64,000 nt of DNA from Escherichia sp. E4742 (GTDB taxonomy: Bacteria; Pseudomonadota; Gammaproteobacteria; Enterobacterales; Enterobacteriaceae): positions 3,906,001 to 3,970,000 of the forward strand of contig NZ_CP040443.1 of the NCBI RefSeq assembly GCF_005843885.1, given 5' to 3'. The translations under genes and the position numbers were made by a program. Position 1 is the first letter of the stretch. Every line of letters starts with the position of its first letter. Below, in pieces: positions 35,561 through 44,291 of this stretch. The notes under the pieces were generated by a model. That model ran no database searches. It was given only the letters and a program-made list of their open reading frames with translations, and had not been told where the DNA came from.

Positions 35561-38500
35561 ATGTTCTGATTATCTCGCGCTGTACAAAAAACGCCCGCGT
35601 GGAAAGCTGCCGTATTATTGATCAGTTTGCTGAACGTACAGGTGATGCCGCATGGCAAACGGTGATTACTCTGGAAGGCGTTAATACACTCCGCCGTTTA
35701 CTGCGCAAAACTGCCAGGCGAAATACCGCAGTGGCATGTCACTGGCTGAAAAAGAACGGGCAAATGGAGTTGATGTGGATTGTGGGTAATATTCGTCGCT
35801 TTAATGCTCAAGGCCGCGTTCCCACGAATCGAACAACCCAAACCAGCCTGGTGAACAAGGAAGAAAATCGCTGGCAATGCGCGGAGAGCATTGCGCTGCT
35901 GGCGGCTATCGCCGGGTTGTTTCATGATTTTGGTAAAGCAGGACGCAGCTTTCAGCAAAGCCTGACCCATAAGAGCGCACGCAGTTATCAACCTTACCGA
36001 CATGAATGGATCTCACTGCGGCTCTTTCAGGCGTTTGTTGGTGAACAGCCAGACGATGTGTGGCTGGAGAAACTCGGGGAATTAACGGCAGATGATGAAG
36101 TTGCGATTCTTGAAATTCTGCAAAAAGACACGCCTCATTTTTCAAATAGCCCATTCAGTTCGCTGCAACCGCTAGCCAGGACGGTAGGTTGGCTGATCCT
36201 TTCCCATCATCGAATGCCGGAGAATCTTTCGCCACAACCAGAACAATCATGCAAAGGCTGTGAAAGTTGGCTGGAGAAGCAACTCAATGCTGACTGGAAT
36301 GCCGTTAACCACCGCAAGAATGACTGGACGCAACAGGATTTTGAGCAAGTCTGGCAGTTTCCGGCAGGAACGCCGCTTCAAAGCGCGAGCTGGCGGGAAA
36401 AAGCGCGTCAGATTTCTCGCCGGGCAAGCAACGCGCTCGGTTTAAAGACATACGGGCAGATGGAACAGTTGTTCCCCTTACATATGGCGCGTTTTTGCCT
36501 GATGCTTGCCGATCACTACTATTCATCTAATGACGCGCAGCAAAAATGGCAGGACCCGGAATATATCGTCTGGGCAAATAGCGATCGCCAAAGCGGCACG
36601 CTCAAACAACGGGTAGACGAACATCTTGTTGGCGTCGCGCATCATGCGTATTTGCTTGGGCGGCAACTGATGCACACACGGGCATCGCTTCCGGCAATTG
36701 CCCGACATAAAGGTTTTAGCCAGCGGGCCACAGATGTGAAATATCGCTGGCAAGATAAAGCCTGGGATGTGGCGCGAGCGTTACGTGAACGAAGTCGTGA
36801 AGAGGGATTTTTCGGCGTCAATATGGCCTCGACGGGGTGTGGTAAAACCTTTGCGAACGCCCGCATTATGTATGCACTTGCCGACGAGCGAGAAGGGTGT
36901 CGTTTTACCATAGCATTGGGATTACGTACGCTGACTTTACAAACGGGTGACGCTCTGCGCAGTCGGCTTGGATTGGGTGAGGATGAGCTGGCGGTACTGA
37001 TTGGTTCGGCGGCAGTTAAGCAACTGTGGCAGCAGGAAAAAATAGACAATGATTGTGGAAGTGCTTCGCAAGAGTCGCCAACAGAGGAGCAACAGTTCGT
37101 TAAGTACGAAGGCTGCCTGCATACCGGGGCGCTGGAAAAATGGTTGAAGGATGACTGCAAACTTAAGGAGTTAGTGAGCGCGCCGATTCTGGTCGCGACG
37201 ATTGATCATCTTATTTCCGCGACCGAGGGTGTGCGAGGCGGGAAACAGCTTCCGGCGATGTTGCGCCTGTTAACCAGTGATTTAGTGCTCGACGAACCTG
37301 ATGACTTTGATATTGCCGATCTCCATGCAGTATGTCGTCTGATGAACTGGGCTGGAATGCTGGGTACGCGGGTATTACTTTCTTCCGCGACGTTGCCGCC
37401 AGATTTGATTCAGGCTCTGTTCGCGGCTTATCTTGCCGGGCGCAAAATGTGGCAGGCGTCATGCGGTACCAACGGCAGGCCCGTCAATATCTGCTGTGCC
37501 TGGTTTGATGAAAAAGATGCCGATGCCACACAAATTGGTGATGGCGCTACTTTTCGTGAGACGCACAAAAATTTTGTTGCGCGACGAGCGTTAATGTTGG
37601 CTGAAAAAGAACGACTGCATTTCGGGCGTATTGCTTCGATTTCATCCCCATCAAGCGCGATTCAGGATGTTATCGAAAGCATGGCTCAGACGGTACATGA
37701 GCAATGCTTGAAGTTGCATCAGGCGCATCGCCAGCTACACGAAAGCGGTAAAACCGTTTCGCTGGGCCTGGTGCGCTTCGCCAATATCAACCCACTGGTT
37801 GCGGTGACCAAAGCCCTGATTGCCATTCCTTCACCAGAAGATGTCTGCATTCATTACTGTGTTTACCACTCCCGACATCCGCTGGCGGTGCGTTCAGATA
37901 TTGAGAAGCGACTGGATCGCGCTTTTACTCGTCATAACGAACTCGATTTCTGGAACAACGAAGATATCGCAGATGCCTTACATAACCGTCCGGAATCGCA
38001 CCATCTGTTTGTGGTGTTGGGGACATCGGTTATCGAAGTGGGGCGTGACTGGGATGCGGACTGGGGAATTATCGAACCAAGCTCCATGCGCTCGATTATT
38101 CAATTTGCCGGACGTATTCAGCGCCACCGTAGAAATGTGCCGACCAGTGAGAATCTGGTTATTTTGCGTAGCAATATCAAATCATTGCAGAAAAAAGCCC
38201 CCGCATTTTGTAAGCCTGGTTTCGAAACAAAAGAACACTTGCTGAATAGCCACGATATTTGCGAACTGATTCCGATCGCGGACTACCGGACGATTAACGC
38301 CTTGCCGCGGATCCTGTCTGCCAATAATGCCAACAAACTGGCGGAGCTTGAACACAGTCGTTTATCCGCCGAATTGATGAGCAGTAAAAGCAAACATGTG
38401 GTGGCGGCGCAATGGTGGCGTGCACCGCTAAGCTGGAACGGCTGGATGCAGCGCCAGACGCCATTTCGTTATTCCCCTTTGCCGGAGGCGGTGTTTTTTC

Positions 38501-38790
38501 TGCATATGGATGACGAAGAAAGCGAAGCGCGTTTCTATTCCCGTACGGGTGACAACGATCGTAAAGCGCAAGGGAATTTCAGGCGAGAAGAGGTGAGATG
38601 CGCCAGCGGCGTCGCTTGCTGGGGCGTGATGGATTACCAACAAGTTTTGTTGAATTTAGCTGATAAGCAAAGTTGTGAAATACAGCGTGTTGGAGAAATG
38701 TTTGCTGAAGTGAGAGTACCGGCCAGTGAAGAAGATGCGGTCGATGACTGGTGTTATCACCCCTGGTTAGGTGTGTTTCGCGCCCCATGA
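35557..38790 (+). CDS. cas3: Type I-F Cas2-Cas3 fusion helicase-nuclease
   Basis: Hallmark fusion of type I-F (1077 aa). Residues 1 to about 95 are a Cas2 domain, which bridges Cas1 dimers. An HD nuclease domain follows (LFHDFGKAG, His123-Asp124), then a superfamily 2 helicase: Walker A STGCGKT at about 425-431, DEPD at 579-582, SSAT at 609-612 and motif VI QFAGRIQRHRR at 849-859. It degrades target DNA once recruited by the Csy complex and takes part in spacer acquisition. All catalytic motifs look intact. It starts inside the cas1 stop (ATGA). Confidence 0.97.
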   Translation: MNVLIISRCTKNARVESCRIIDQFAERTGDAAWQTVITLEGVNTLRRLLRKTARRNTAVACHWLKKNGQMELMWIVGNIRRFNAQGRVPTNRTTQTSLVNKEENRWQCAESIALLAAIAGLFHDFGKAGRSFQQSLTHKSARSYQPYRHEWISLRLFQAFVGEQPDDVWLEKLGELTADDEVAILEILQKDTPHFSNSPFSSLQPLARTVGWLILSHHRMPENLSPQPEQSCKGCESWLEKQLNADWNAVNHRKNDWTQQDFEQVWQFPAGTPLQSASWREKARQISRRASNALGLKTYGQMEQLFPLHMARFCLMLADHYYSSNDAQQKWQDPEYIVWANSDRQSGTLKQRVDEHLVGVAHHAYLLGRQLMHTRASLPAIARHKGFSQRATDVKYRWQDKAWDVARALRERSREEGFFGVNMASTGCGKTFANARIMYALADEREGCRFTIALGLRTLTLQTGDALRSRLGLGEDELAVLIGSAAVKQLWQQEKIDNDCGSASQESPTEEQQFVKYEGCLHTGALEKWLKDDCKLKELVSAPILVATIDHLISATEGVRGGKQLPAMLRLLTSDLVLDEPDDFDIADLHAVCRLMNWAGMLGTRVLLSSATLPPDLIQALFAAYLAGRKMWQASCGTNGRPVNICCAWFDEKDADATQIGDGATFRETHKNFVARRALMLAEKERLHFGRIASISSPSSAIQDVIESMAQTVHEQCLKLHQAHRQLHESGKTVSLGLVRFANINPLVAVTKALIAIPSPEDVCIHYCVYHSRHPLAVRSDIEKRLDRAFTRHNELDFWNNEDIADALHNRPESHHLFVVLGTSVIEVGRDWDADWGIIEPSSMRSIIQFAGRIQRHRRNVPTSENLVILRSNIKSLQKKAPAFCKPGFETKEHLLNSHDICELIPIADYRTINALPRILSANNANKLAELEHSRLSAELMSSKSKHVVAAQWWRAPLSWNGWMQRQTPFRYSPLPEAVFFLHMDDEESEARFYSRTGDNDRKAQGNFRREEVRCASGVACWGVMDYQQVLLNLADKQSCEIQRVGEMFAEVRVPASEEDAVDDWCYHPWLGVFRAP

Positions 38791-38810
38791 AGGCGCAAGG
38801 AGGGAATCTT

Positions 38811-40115
38811 TTGAACAATAATTTAGTGGATTTTATAACCGACTACATCGCTTCGCGAAGGCAACCCAAAATAGATGCCTTTGAAAAAGAAGCAGCAAAG
38901 CGGTTGGAACAGGGCGAGGACGCCAGCATCATCGCTCTGGAGCGACAGGAACTCGAAGCACGCTATCTGCCACGTAACTGGTTAACGGATGCGGCGAAGC
39001 GTGCCGGGCAAATCAAATTAGTCACTCATGGTGCTAAATTCAGTCATGGTGATTCTAAAGCCAGTAGCTTTTATCTGGAAACCTCCGCTAACGAAAGCTA
39101 TTTAAACACAGCATCGTTGGCGAATGTCGCTACTGACGCGATTGGTAACGCCGCCGCACTTGACGTCGCAAAGTTGCTACAAACCGATGTGAACGGAAAT
39201 TCACTGCTTGCCAGCCTGAAGCGTGGCGATTATCAGGCATTAAGTACGTTTGCAGAGGATAAAGCGCAACTGGAGCAGTGGGTAGCTGGGTTTAGCCAGG
39301 CATGGACAACTGGACGGCCTGCCAGCCATAAACTGGCGAAACAAATCTATTTCCCAGTTGCGGATGGTTATCGCCTGTTATGCCCACTGTTTTCCAGTTC
39401 GCTGGCACAGGCGATGTATGAAAAGCTTACTGCCGTGCGTTTTAGTGAGGAATCGAAAGCCATTCGCGATGCCCGCAAGGCGGGTAAATGGCACTCACAG
39501 CCAGAAATTCGTTTCCCCAATCTTGCCGAAATGCATTTTGGCGGCACAAAACCGCAGAATATTTCTCTGCTCAACAGTGTTCGTGGTGGTCGTATTTGGT
39601 TGCTGCCATCAATGCCGCCCACCTGGGCGACGCTGGATCACGCGCCACAAAACATGCGCAGTATTTTTGCCTTACGCGGCGATTTCAATCGGGCGGCTTC
39701 AGGCATCATAGCCCGGATGACTTACCTGCTGAAGGTTGACATAAACAATGTTCATATCCGAACTGCGCGGGCGAAATATATTGATGAGTTGATTGATCTG
39801 CTGTTCATGCAGGCGTCTTCATTTCAGCAAGAAAAATGGCAGGGATGGTCCGCGCAATCACCAGACTTACCTCGCCACCAACAATTTTGGCTGGACCCGT
39901 GGCGAAGCCTCTCAGATGAGACTTTCAAACAGGAGCGTGAGAAAAACGACTGGCAAGAGACGGTGGCCGATGATTTCGCGCGCTGGCTGAACTATCGCCT
40001 GAAAAAAGCCCGTTTCGATGTCGGTGCTGTCGAGCAAAGGGAGTGGCGCAGTCAGTCCCTGTTTACTCAACGGATGCGTGAAATGGAAGCCGTTTTGCAG
40101 GAGGCGCTGAAATGA
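38811..40115 (+). CDS. csy1: Type I-F Cascade subunit Csy1 (Cas8f)
   Basis: Large subunit of the crRNA-guided Csy surveillance complex; with Csy2 it holds the crRNA 5' handle and reads the PAM. I chose TTG at 38811 (LNNNLVDFITDYIASRR), because AAGGAGGG at 38797-38804 sits 6 bases upstream and the product is 434 aa, the family size. The longer frame from 38751 lies in the end of cas2-3. It overlaps csy2 by 4 bases. The N-terminal Csy1 motif with ARYLPRNWLTDAAKRAGQI is clear. Confidence 0.95.
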   Translation: MNNNLVDFITDYIASRRQPKIDAFEKEAAKRLEQGEDASIIALERQELEARYLPRNWLTDAAKRAGQIKLVTHGAKFSHGDSKASSFYLETSANESYLNTASLANVATDAIGNAAALDVAKLLQTDVNGNSLLASLKRGDYQALSTFAEDKAQLEQWVAGFSQAWTTGRPASHKLAKQIYFPVADGYRLLCPLFSSSLAQAMYEKLTAVRFSEESKAIRDARKAGKWHSQPEIRFPNLAEMHFGGTKPQNISLLNSVRGGRIWLLPSMPPTWATLDHAPQNMRSIFALRGDFNRAASGIIARMTYLLKVDINNVHIRTARAKYIDELIDLLFMQASSFQQEKWQGWSAQSPDLPRHQQFWLDPWRSLSDETFKQEREKNDWQETVADDFARWLNYRLKKARFDVGAVEQREWRSQSLFTQRMREMEAVLQEALK

Positions 40116-41035
40116 GTTATCTGCTCTTGTTACCCCATGTACGCATCGAAAACGCTAACGCCGTCTCCGGGTTGACCTGGGGATTCCCGGCGATGACCCA
40201 TTTTCTCGGCTATGTTCATGCGCTTTCTCGAAAAGTCGTGGATGAATTTGGCGTAAGTTTTGACGGTTGCGGGGTCGTAAGCCATGAACAGCATATTCAG
40301 GCGTACAGTTCCGGGCGCGATTTTCAATTCGCTCTCACCCGTAACCCATTAACCAGAGAAGGTAAAACCGCCTCGTTCAATGAAGAGGGCCGTATGCACC
40401 TGACGGTTTCCCTGCTGATTGAATGTAATGGCGAAATTACCAATGGTGAATATGGCAGAAAAGCCCTTTGCGACCATCTGAAAATCCTCTGCCAGAGCCA
40501 CAAACTGGCGGGCGGCAGCATTGTTGACATGCGCGATCCGCAGCTTTTTCATGCACCTGAAGATGAAAAGCAACTGCGTAAAATCATCTGGCGTTTAATG
40601 CCTGGCTATGCGCTTTACGATCGCAGCGAATGGCTGGCTGAACATCACCAACAACATCCCGATATATCGTTGCTTGATGCCTGGCTTGATTTTGCTGCCA
40701 TTAAATATCAGGCCGAATCTCCGGCAGAAGACAACAGCGCACAATGGGTATACCAGCCGAAGCCAATGCCTGGTTTCCTGGTACCGTTAATGTGTGGCTA
40801 CCAGCGCATTTCTCCTGTTTACGCACCCGGTGAAGTTGAAAATGCGCGCGATACCTCAACACCATTTGCCTTTGCCGAAGCCGTTTATGGCATAGGCGAA
40901 TGGCGCGGATTACATCGTATTACTGGCTTGCAACCGCTGATGTGGCGTTACCGTACAACGGACACTGGCTACTATTGCTCGGCAATACCAGTTGTTGACG
41001 ACCCTACTACTAATGAAGATGACGATACAGAATAA
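40112..41035 (+). CDS. csy2: Type I-F Cascade subunit Csy2 (Cas5f)
   Basis: Cas5-like RAMP protein (307 aa) that forms a heterodimer with Csy1 at the 5' handle end of the Csy complex. The N-terminus LLLPHVRIENANAVSGLTWGFPAMTHFLG fits the Csy2 family start. It begins within the csy1 stop codon (ATGA) and ends 10 bp before csy3, so all csy genes are on one message. No damage seen. Confidence 0.95.
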   Translation: MSYLLLLPHVRIENANAVSGLTWGFPAMTHFLGYVHALSRKVVDEFGVSFDGCGVVSHEQHIQAYSSGRDFQFALTRNPLTREGKTASFNEEGRMHLTVSLLIECNGEITNGEYGRKALCDHLKILCQSHKLAGGSIVDMRDPQLFHAPEDEKQLRKIIWRLMPGYALYDRSEWLAEHHQQHPDISLLDAWLDFAAIKYQAESPAEDNSAQWVYQPKPMPGFLVPLMCGYQRISPVYAPGEVENARDTSTPFAFAEAVYGIGEWRGLHRITGLQPLMWRYRTTDTGYYCSAIPVVDDPTTNEDDDTE

Positions 41036-41045
41036 GGACATAATT

Positions 41046-42047
41046 ATGGCAAAGGCCCCTGTAGCAGTAAAAACGGCGTCAGTACTGGCATTTGAGCGCA
41101 AACTGGCAACATCTGACGCGGTGATGTATGCAGGTAACTGGCAAGGAAATAAATGGCAACCTATTGAGATTCAGGAGAAAGCCGTTCGCGGAACCATCTC
41201 TAATCGCCTGAAAAATACGATTGCCAGCGACCCCACCAAACTGGATGCAGAAATCCAAAAAGCCAACTTGCAGCGGGTAGATGTAGCCTCGCTTCCGGTT
41301 GATGCGGATACGCTAAAAGTGGTGTTTACGCTGCGAGTGCTGGGCAATCTATCCTCACCTTCAGTATGTAATGATATGGCTTACCAGGAGGCACTTTCAG
41401 CGGTTATTGAAGGTTATATCAGCGAACATGGATTTAAAGAGCTGGCGTTACGCTATGCGCTGAATCTGGCAAATGGTCGTTTTCTGTGGCGCAACCGCAT
41501 TGGCGCTGAGCAGATCCAGGTGAAAGTTACTGCTAACGATACTTCATGGACTTTTAATAGCCATGACTTCTCTTTACGTCAATTTGATCAAGGCCAGAGT
41601 AGCGTCACAGAACTGGCTGCAACGATTGAACAAGGGTTAAGCGGAAAAGAGTGGGTGATGCTTACCGTTGAAGCGCAGGTTCGCCTCGGTGCCGGGCAAG
41701 AAGTTTTCCCGTCGCAGGAGCTGGTACTCGACAGCAACAGTAGCAAAAGTCGCGTGTTATACCAGGTGGCTGGCATTGCCGGTATCCACTCTCAGAAGAT
41801 TGGTAATGCTTTACGTACCATCGATACCTGGCATCCAAAAGTTGATGAATTGGGGGCTATCGCCGTGGAACCTTACGGTTCTGTAACCAGTCGCGGTGTG
41901 GCATGCCGCCAACCGAAAGAAAAACTCGACTTTTATACCTTACTGGACAATTGGGTGACTAAAGGGATGAAACCCGAAGTTGAGCAGCAGCACTACGTGA
42001 TGGCTGTGCTGATCCGCGGCGGTGTCTTTGGTGAGAAATCGGAATAA
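41046..42047 (+). CDS. csy3: Type I-F Cascade backbone Csy3 (Cas7f)
   Basis: Backbone subunit (333 aa) of which six copies line the crRNA spacer in the Csy complex. I chose ATG 41046 (MAKAPVAVKTASVLAFERKL) with AAGGA upstream; the frame is open from 40992 within csy2. Typical Csy3 sequences (LAFERKLATSDAVM, LYGSVTSRGVACR-like EPYGSVTSRGVA) are visible. Ten bases separate it from csy2 and ten from csy4. Confidence 0.96.
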   Translation: MAKAPVAVKTASVLAFERKLATSDAVMYAGNWQGNKWQPIEIQEKAVRGTISNRLKNTIASDPTKLDAEIQKANLQRVDVASLPVDADTLKVVFTLRVLGNLSSPSVCNDMAYQEALSAVIEGYISEHGFKELALRYALNLANGRFLWRNRIGAEQIQVKVTANDTSWTFNSHDFSLRQFDQGQSSVTELAATIEQGLSGKEWVMLTVEAQVRLGAGQEVFPSQELVLDSNSSKSRVLYQVAGIAGIHSQKIGNALRTIDTWHPKVDELGAIAVEPYGSVTSRGVACRQPKEKLDFYTLLDNWVTKGMKPEVEQQHYVMAVLIRGGVFGEKSE

Positions 42048-42057
42048 GGAGCTGCCA

Positions 42058-42612
42058 ATGGATCACTACCTTGAGATCCGCGTTCTGCCAGATCCTGAAT
42101 TTTCGAGCGAAATGTTGATGGCGGCGTTATTTGCCAAACTGCATCGGGCATTAGGTGCAAGAGGGCAAGGCGATATCGGCGTAAGTTTCCCGGACGTAAA
42201 TGTTATGCCTGGAGCGCGTTTACGCTTGCATGGTAGCGCTCAGGCATTGCAGGCGCTTGAAGCCTCAGCGTGGCGTAAAGGACTAACGGACTATTGCCAA
42301 TGTTCACCTGTCACTCCCGCTCCAGAAATAAAGGGCTGGCGAGTAGTAAGCCGTGTGCAGGTTAAAAGTAACCCCCAGCGTCTGTTAAGGCGTTCAGTGA
42401 AAAAAGGCTGGTTTACTGAAGAACAGGCGATTGAGCGACTGGCGACGCAAGCTGAACAGCGGACCGACTTACCTTTTCTTAATATGAAGAGTTTGTCGAG
42501 TCAGAAACAGTTCAAGTTGTTTATCCGACACGGGGATTTGCGTACAGAACCGGTTAAAGGGGTATTCAGTAGTTATGGATTAAGCGTAACCGCTACTATT
42601 CCCTGGTTTTGA
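42058..42612 (+). CDS. cas6f: CRISPR pre-crRNA endoribonuclease Cas6f (Csy4)
   Basis: RNase that cuts pre-crRNA at the base of the repeat hairpin and stays bound to the 3' stem (184 aa). ATG 42058 (MDHYLEIRVLPDPEFS), with AAGGAG upstream, puts the catalytic histidine exactly at His29 as in Pseudomonas Csy4. The arginine-rich helix (RLLRRSVKKGW) and the C-terminal FSSYGLSVTATIPWF are conserved. The repeat hairpin in both arrays is a proper substrate. Last gene of the operon, followed by a terminator. Confidence 0.96.
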   Translation: MDHYLEIRVLPDPEFSSEMLMAALFAKLHRALGARGQGDIGVSFPDVNVMPGARLRLHGSAQALQALEASAWRKGLTDYCQCSPVTPAPEIKGWRVVSRVQVKSNPQRLLRRSVKKGWFTEEQAIERLATQAEQRTDLPFLNMKSLSSQKQFKLFIRHGDLRTEPVKGVFSSYGLSVTATIPWF

Positions 42613-42631
42613 TTGGTTAGTTGTAATGTAT

Positions 42632-42663
42632 AAAAGACCTGGCCTTACCGTCAGGTCTTTTTG
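42632..42663 (+). terminator. Terminator of the cas operon
   Basis: AAGACCTG pairs with CAGGTCTT around a loop of about 10 nt and runs into TTTTT, 19 bp after csy4. Confidence 0.88.
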
Positions 42664-42992
42664 TCTATTGAAAAGCCGATTTCTGGCTGGAAATAGAATA
42701 AAGAATTCAATGCCCTACACTTTCATCAGTATATGGATATTTATTTAAAACAAGCAATCCGCAATTAATTATACGTATTAATCTACCTTGCAATGACATC
42801 AAATAATGACGAATAGTAAACAATGGAAATATTCTTATAGGTATTTTTTGTTTGTTATGTATTTTTTATAATTTGACTTAAATCACGAAAACAACTTGTT
42901 TACATTGCGATAAAAAATGTAATTTGCGAAATTCATTTCCGAGAGGACAGAGACTCTTAATCACCTGGAATAAATTAGTTAAGGAATAGACT
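42664..42992 (+). promoter_or_regulatory. Upstream region of the fimbrial operon
   Basis: This 329-bp gene-free stretch is very AT-rich, as expected of H-NS-bound fimbrial promoters. A possible promoter has TTGTTT at 42896-42901 and TGTAAT at 42918-42923 (16-bp spacing). I looked for inverted repeats flanking a switchable segment and for homopolymer tracts that would suggest phase variation and saw none. Confidence 0.4.
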
Positions 42993-43541
42993 ATGAAACG
43001 TTCAATTATTGCAGTTGCAGTATTATCTTCTCTTTTTATGAGCGCTGGGGCTTTTGCAGAGGAGGGGAGTGAACAGGGTGAGTTAGTTATTACTGGTAAT
43101 ATAGTTGGAACTACATGCCAATTTATCGGAAATAGCCAGGCTACTATTGCTATGAACGATATTGGTGCTGATCAATTTGATGGTAAGAGCGCTGGTTATA
43201 TTTATGATGGTTATTCAAATAAAACAACTGTACCGCTGACGGTCAAATGTACAGGAGATGAGACTCCCAGAATTACGTTTTCCAGAAGTCAGTTTGATGC
43301 AAATCGTAGCGATATCACCATTAATACTGTGGCAAACCCAAATGGTGCTGGTTTTGCTGTCTACTATGAGAGTGCAGATGGGCAATCACAACAGATTGAC
43401 GGTGATAAAAGTATTGAGTTAGAAAAAAACAGCTCTAATGAATATACACTAAATTTCAGTGCAAAATACGCGCAATCAGGTGATGCGGTGACTGCTGGCC
43501 CGGTTAACTCTGCTCTGACAATGACTGTCGTGACAGATTAA
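42993..43541 (+). CDS. Fimbrial major subunit (YehD/YbgD-like)
   Basis: Secreted pilin (182 aa): signal peptide MKRSIIAVAVLSSLFMSAGAFA, then a single pilin domain with the expected Cys pair (GTTCQF near 40 and VKCTGD near 80) and an N-terminal beta-strand (GELVITGNIV) for donor-strand exchange. The signal peptide and layout resemble YehD of the E. coli yeh operon, but the mature part seems quite divergent. First gene of a four-gene chaperone-usher operon in low-GC DNA unlike the flanking core. Confidence 0.85.
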   Translation: MKRSIIAVAVLSSLFMSAGAFAEEGSEQGELVITGNIVGTTCQFIGNSQATIAMNDIGADQFDGKSAGYIYDGYSNKTTVPLTVKCTGDETPRITFSRSQFDANRSDITINTVANPNGAGFAVYYESADGQSQQIDGDKSIELEKNSSNEYTLNFSAKYAQSGDAVTAGPVNSALTMTVVTD

Positions 43542-43596
43542 TATCGTGTTTATCGGCGGCTTCGGTCGCCGATTTTCAATAACAAGGATTGTTATC

Positions 43597-44277
43597 ATGA
43601 AAAAATTAATAGCCTTCTTGCTGGCCAGCATGGTCACGCCTGCGTGGGGTGGTGTCTATATCTACGGCACTCGTGTTATTTATCCAGAACAGAAAAAAGA
43701 GATTACCGTTCAGTTAATGAATGAAGGTAATCGTAGCGCCCTGGTTCAGTCATGGATTGATGATGGCGATACCAGCCAGCCTCCAGAAAAAATTCACGTC
43801 CCGTTCGTGTTGACGCCACCGGTCGCTCATGTAAAAGGGGGGGAAGGGCAACAACTCAAAATCAAAAAATTGGCGAATACACTACCTAAAGATCGCGAAA
43901 GCCTGTTCTTCCTTAATGTGCTCGACATCCCACCTAATCGCCCCGAATTAGAAGGTAAAAATGGGATCAAATTCGCCATGCAAAATCGCATTAAATTTAT
44001 CTACCGCCCAGAGGGACTTACAGGCGTGGATAAAGAAAGTTTTCGTCGTCTGAGCATTAAACATGCCAATGGCGGTATTAATATCAAAAACAACTCCGCA
44101 AACTGGATAACTATTCCTGAGTTGACCGGGAATGCAAAAATAAACAAGGAAACGTTGTTACTAGCTCCCTGGTCAGATAAGACTATCACCACAGCCTCAG
44201 CCATCAATCAATATACAATTACACTTATTGATGATAATGGAAACTATTTGAGTGAAAAAGTAAAAACCGTCAAATAG
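43597..44277 (+). CDS. Periplasmic fimbrial chaperone
   Basis: PapD-type chaperone (226 aa) with signal peptide MKKLIAFLLASMVTPAWG. The subunit-binding G1-type strand and the FLNVLDIPP segment are conserved. ATG 43597 was chosen because AAGGATT lies just upstream; the open frame to 43546 adds unrelated residues. It caps pilins and delivers them to the usher encoded next. Closest recognisable relatives are the YehC/YbgP group. Fourteen bases separate it from the usher. Confidence 0.88.
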   Translation: MKKLIAFLLASMVTPAWGGVYIYGTRVIYPEQKKEITVQLMNEGNRSALVQSWIDDGDTSQPPEKIHVPFVLTPPVAHVKGGEGQQLKIKKLANTLPKDRESLFFLNVLDIPPNRPELEGKNGIKFAMQNRIKFIYRPEGLTGVDKESFRRLSIKHANGGINIKNNSANWITIPELTGNAKINKETLLLAPWSDKTITTASAINQYTITLIDDNGNYLSEKVKTVK

Positions 44278-44291
44278 ATCAGGGATTGATT

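Noticed and set aside
42664..42992. Invertible fimbrial promoter (fim-type switch)
   Set aside because: No flanking inverted repeats and no recombinase gene found in the neighbourhood.
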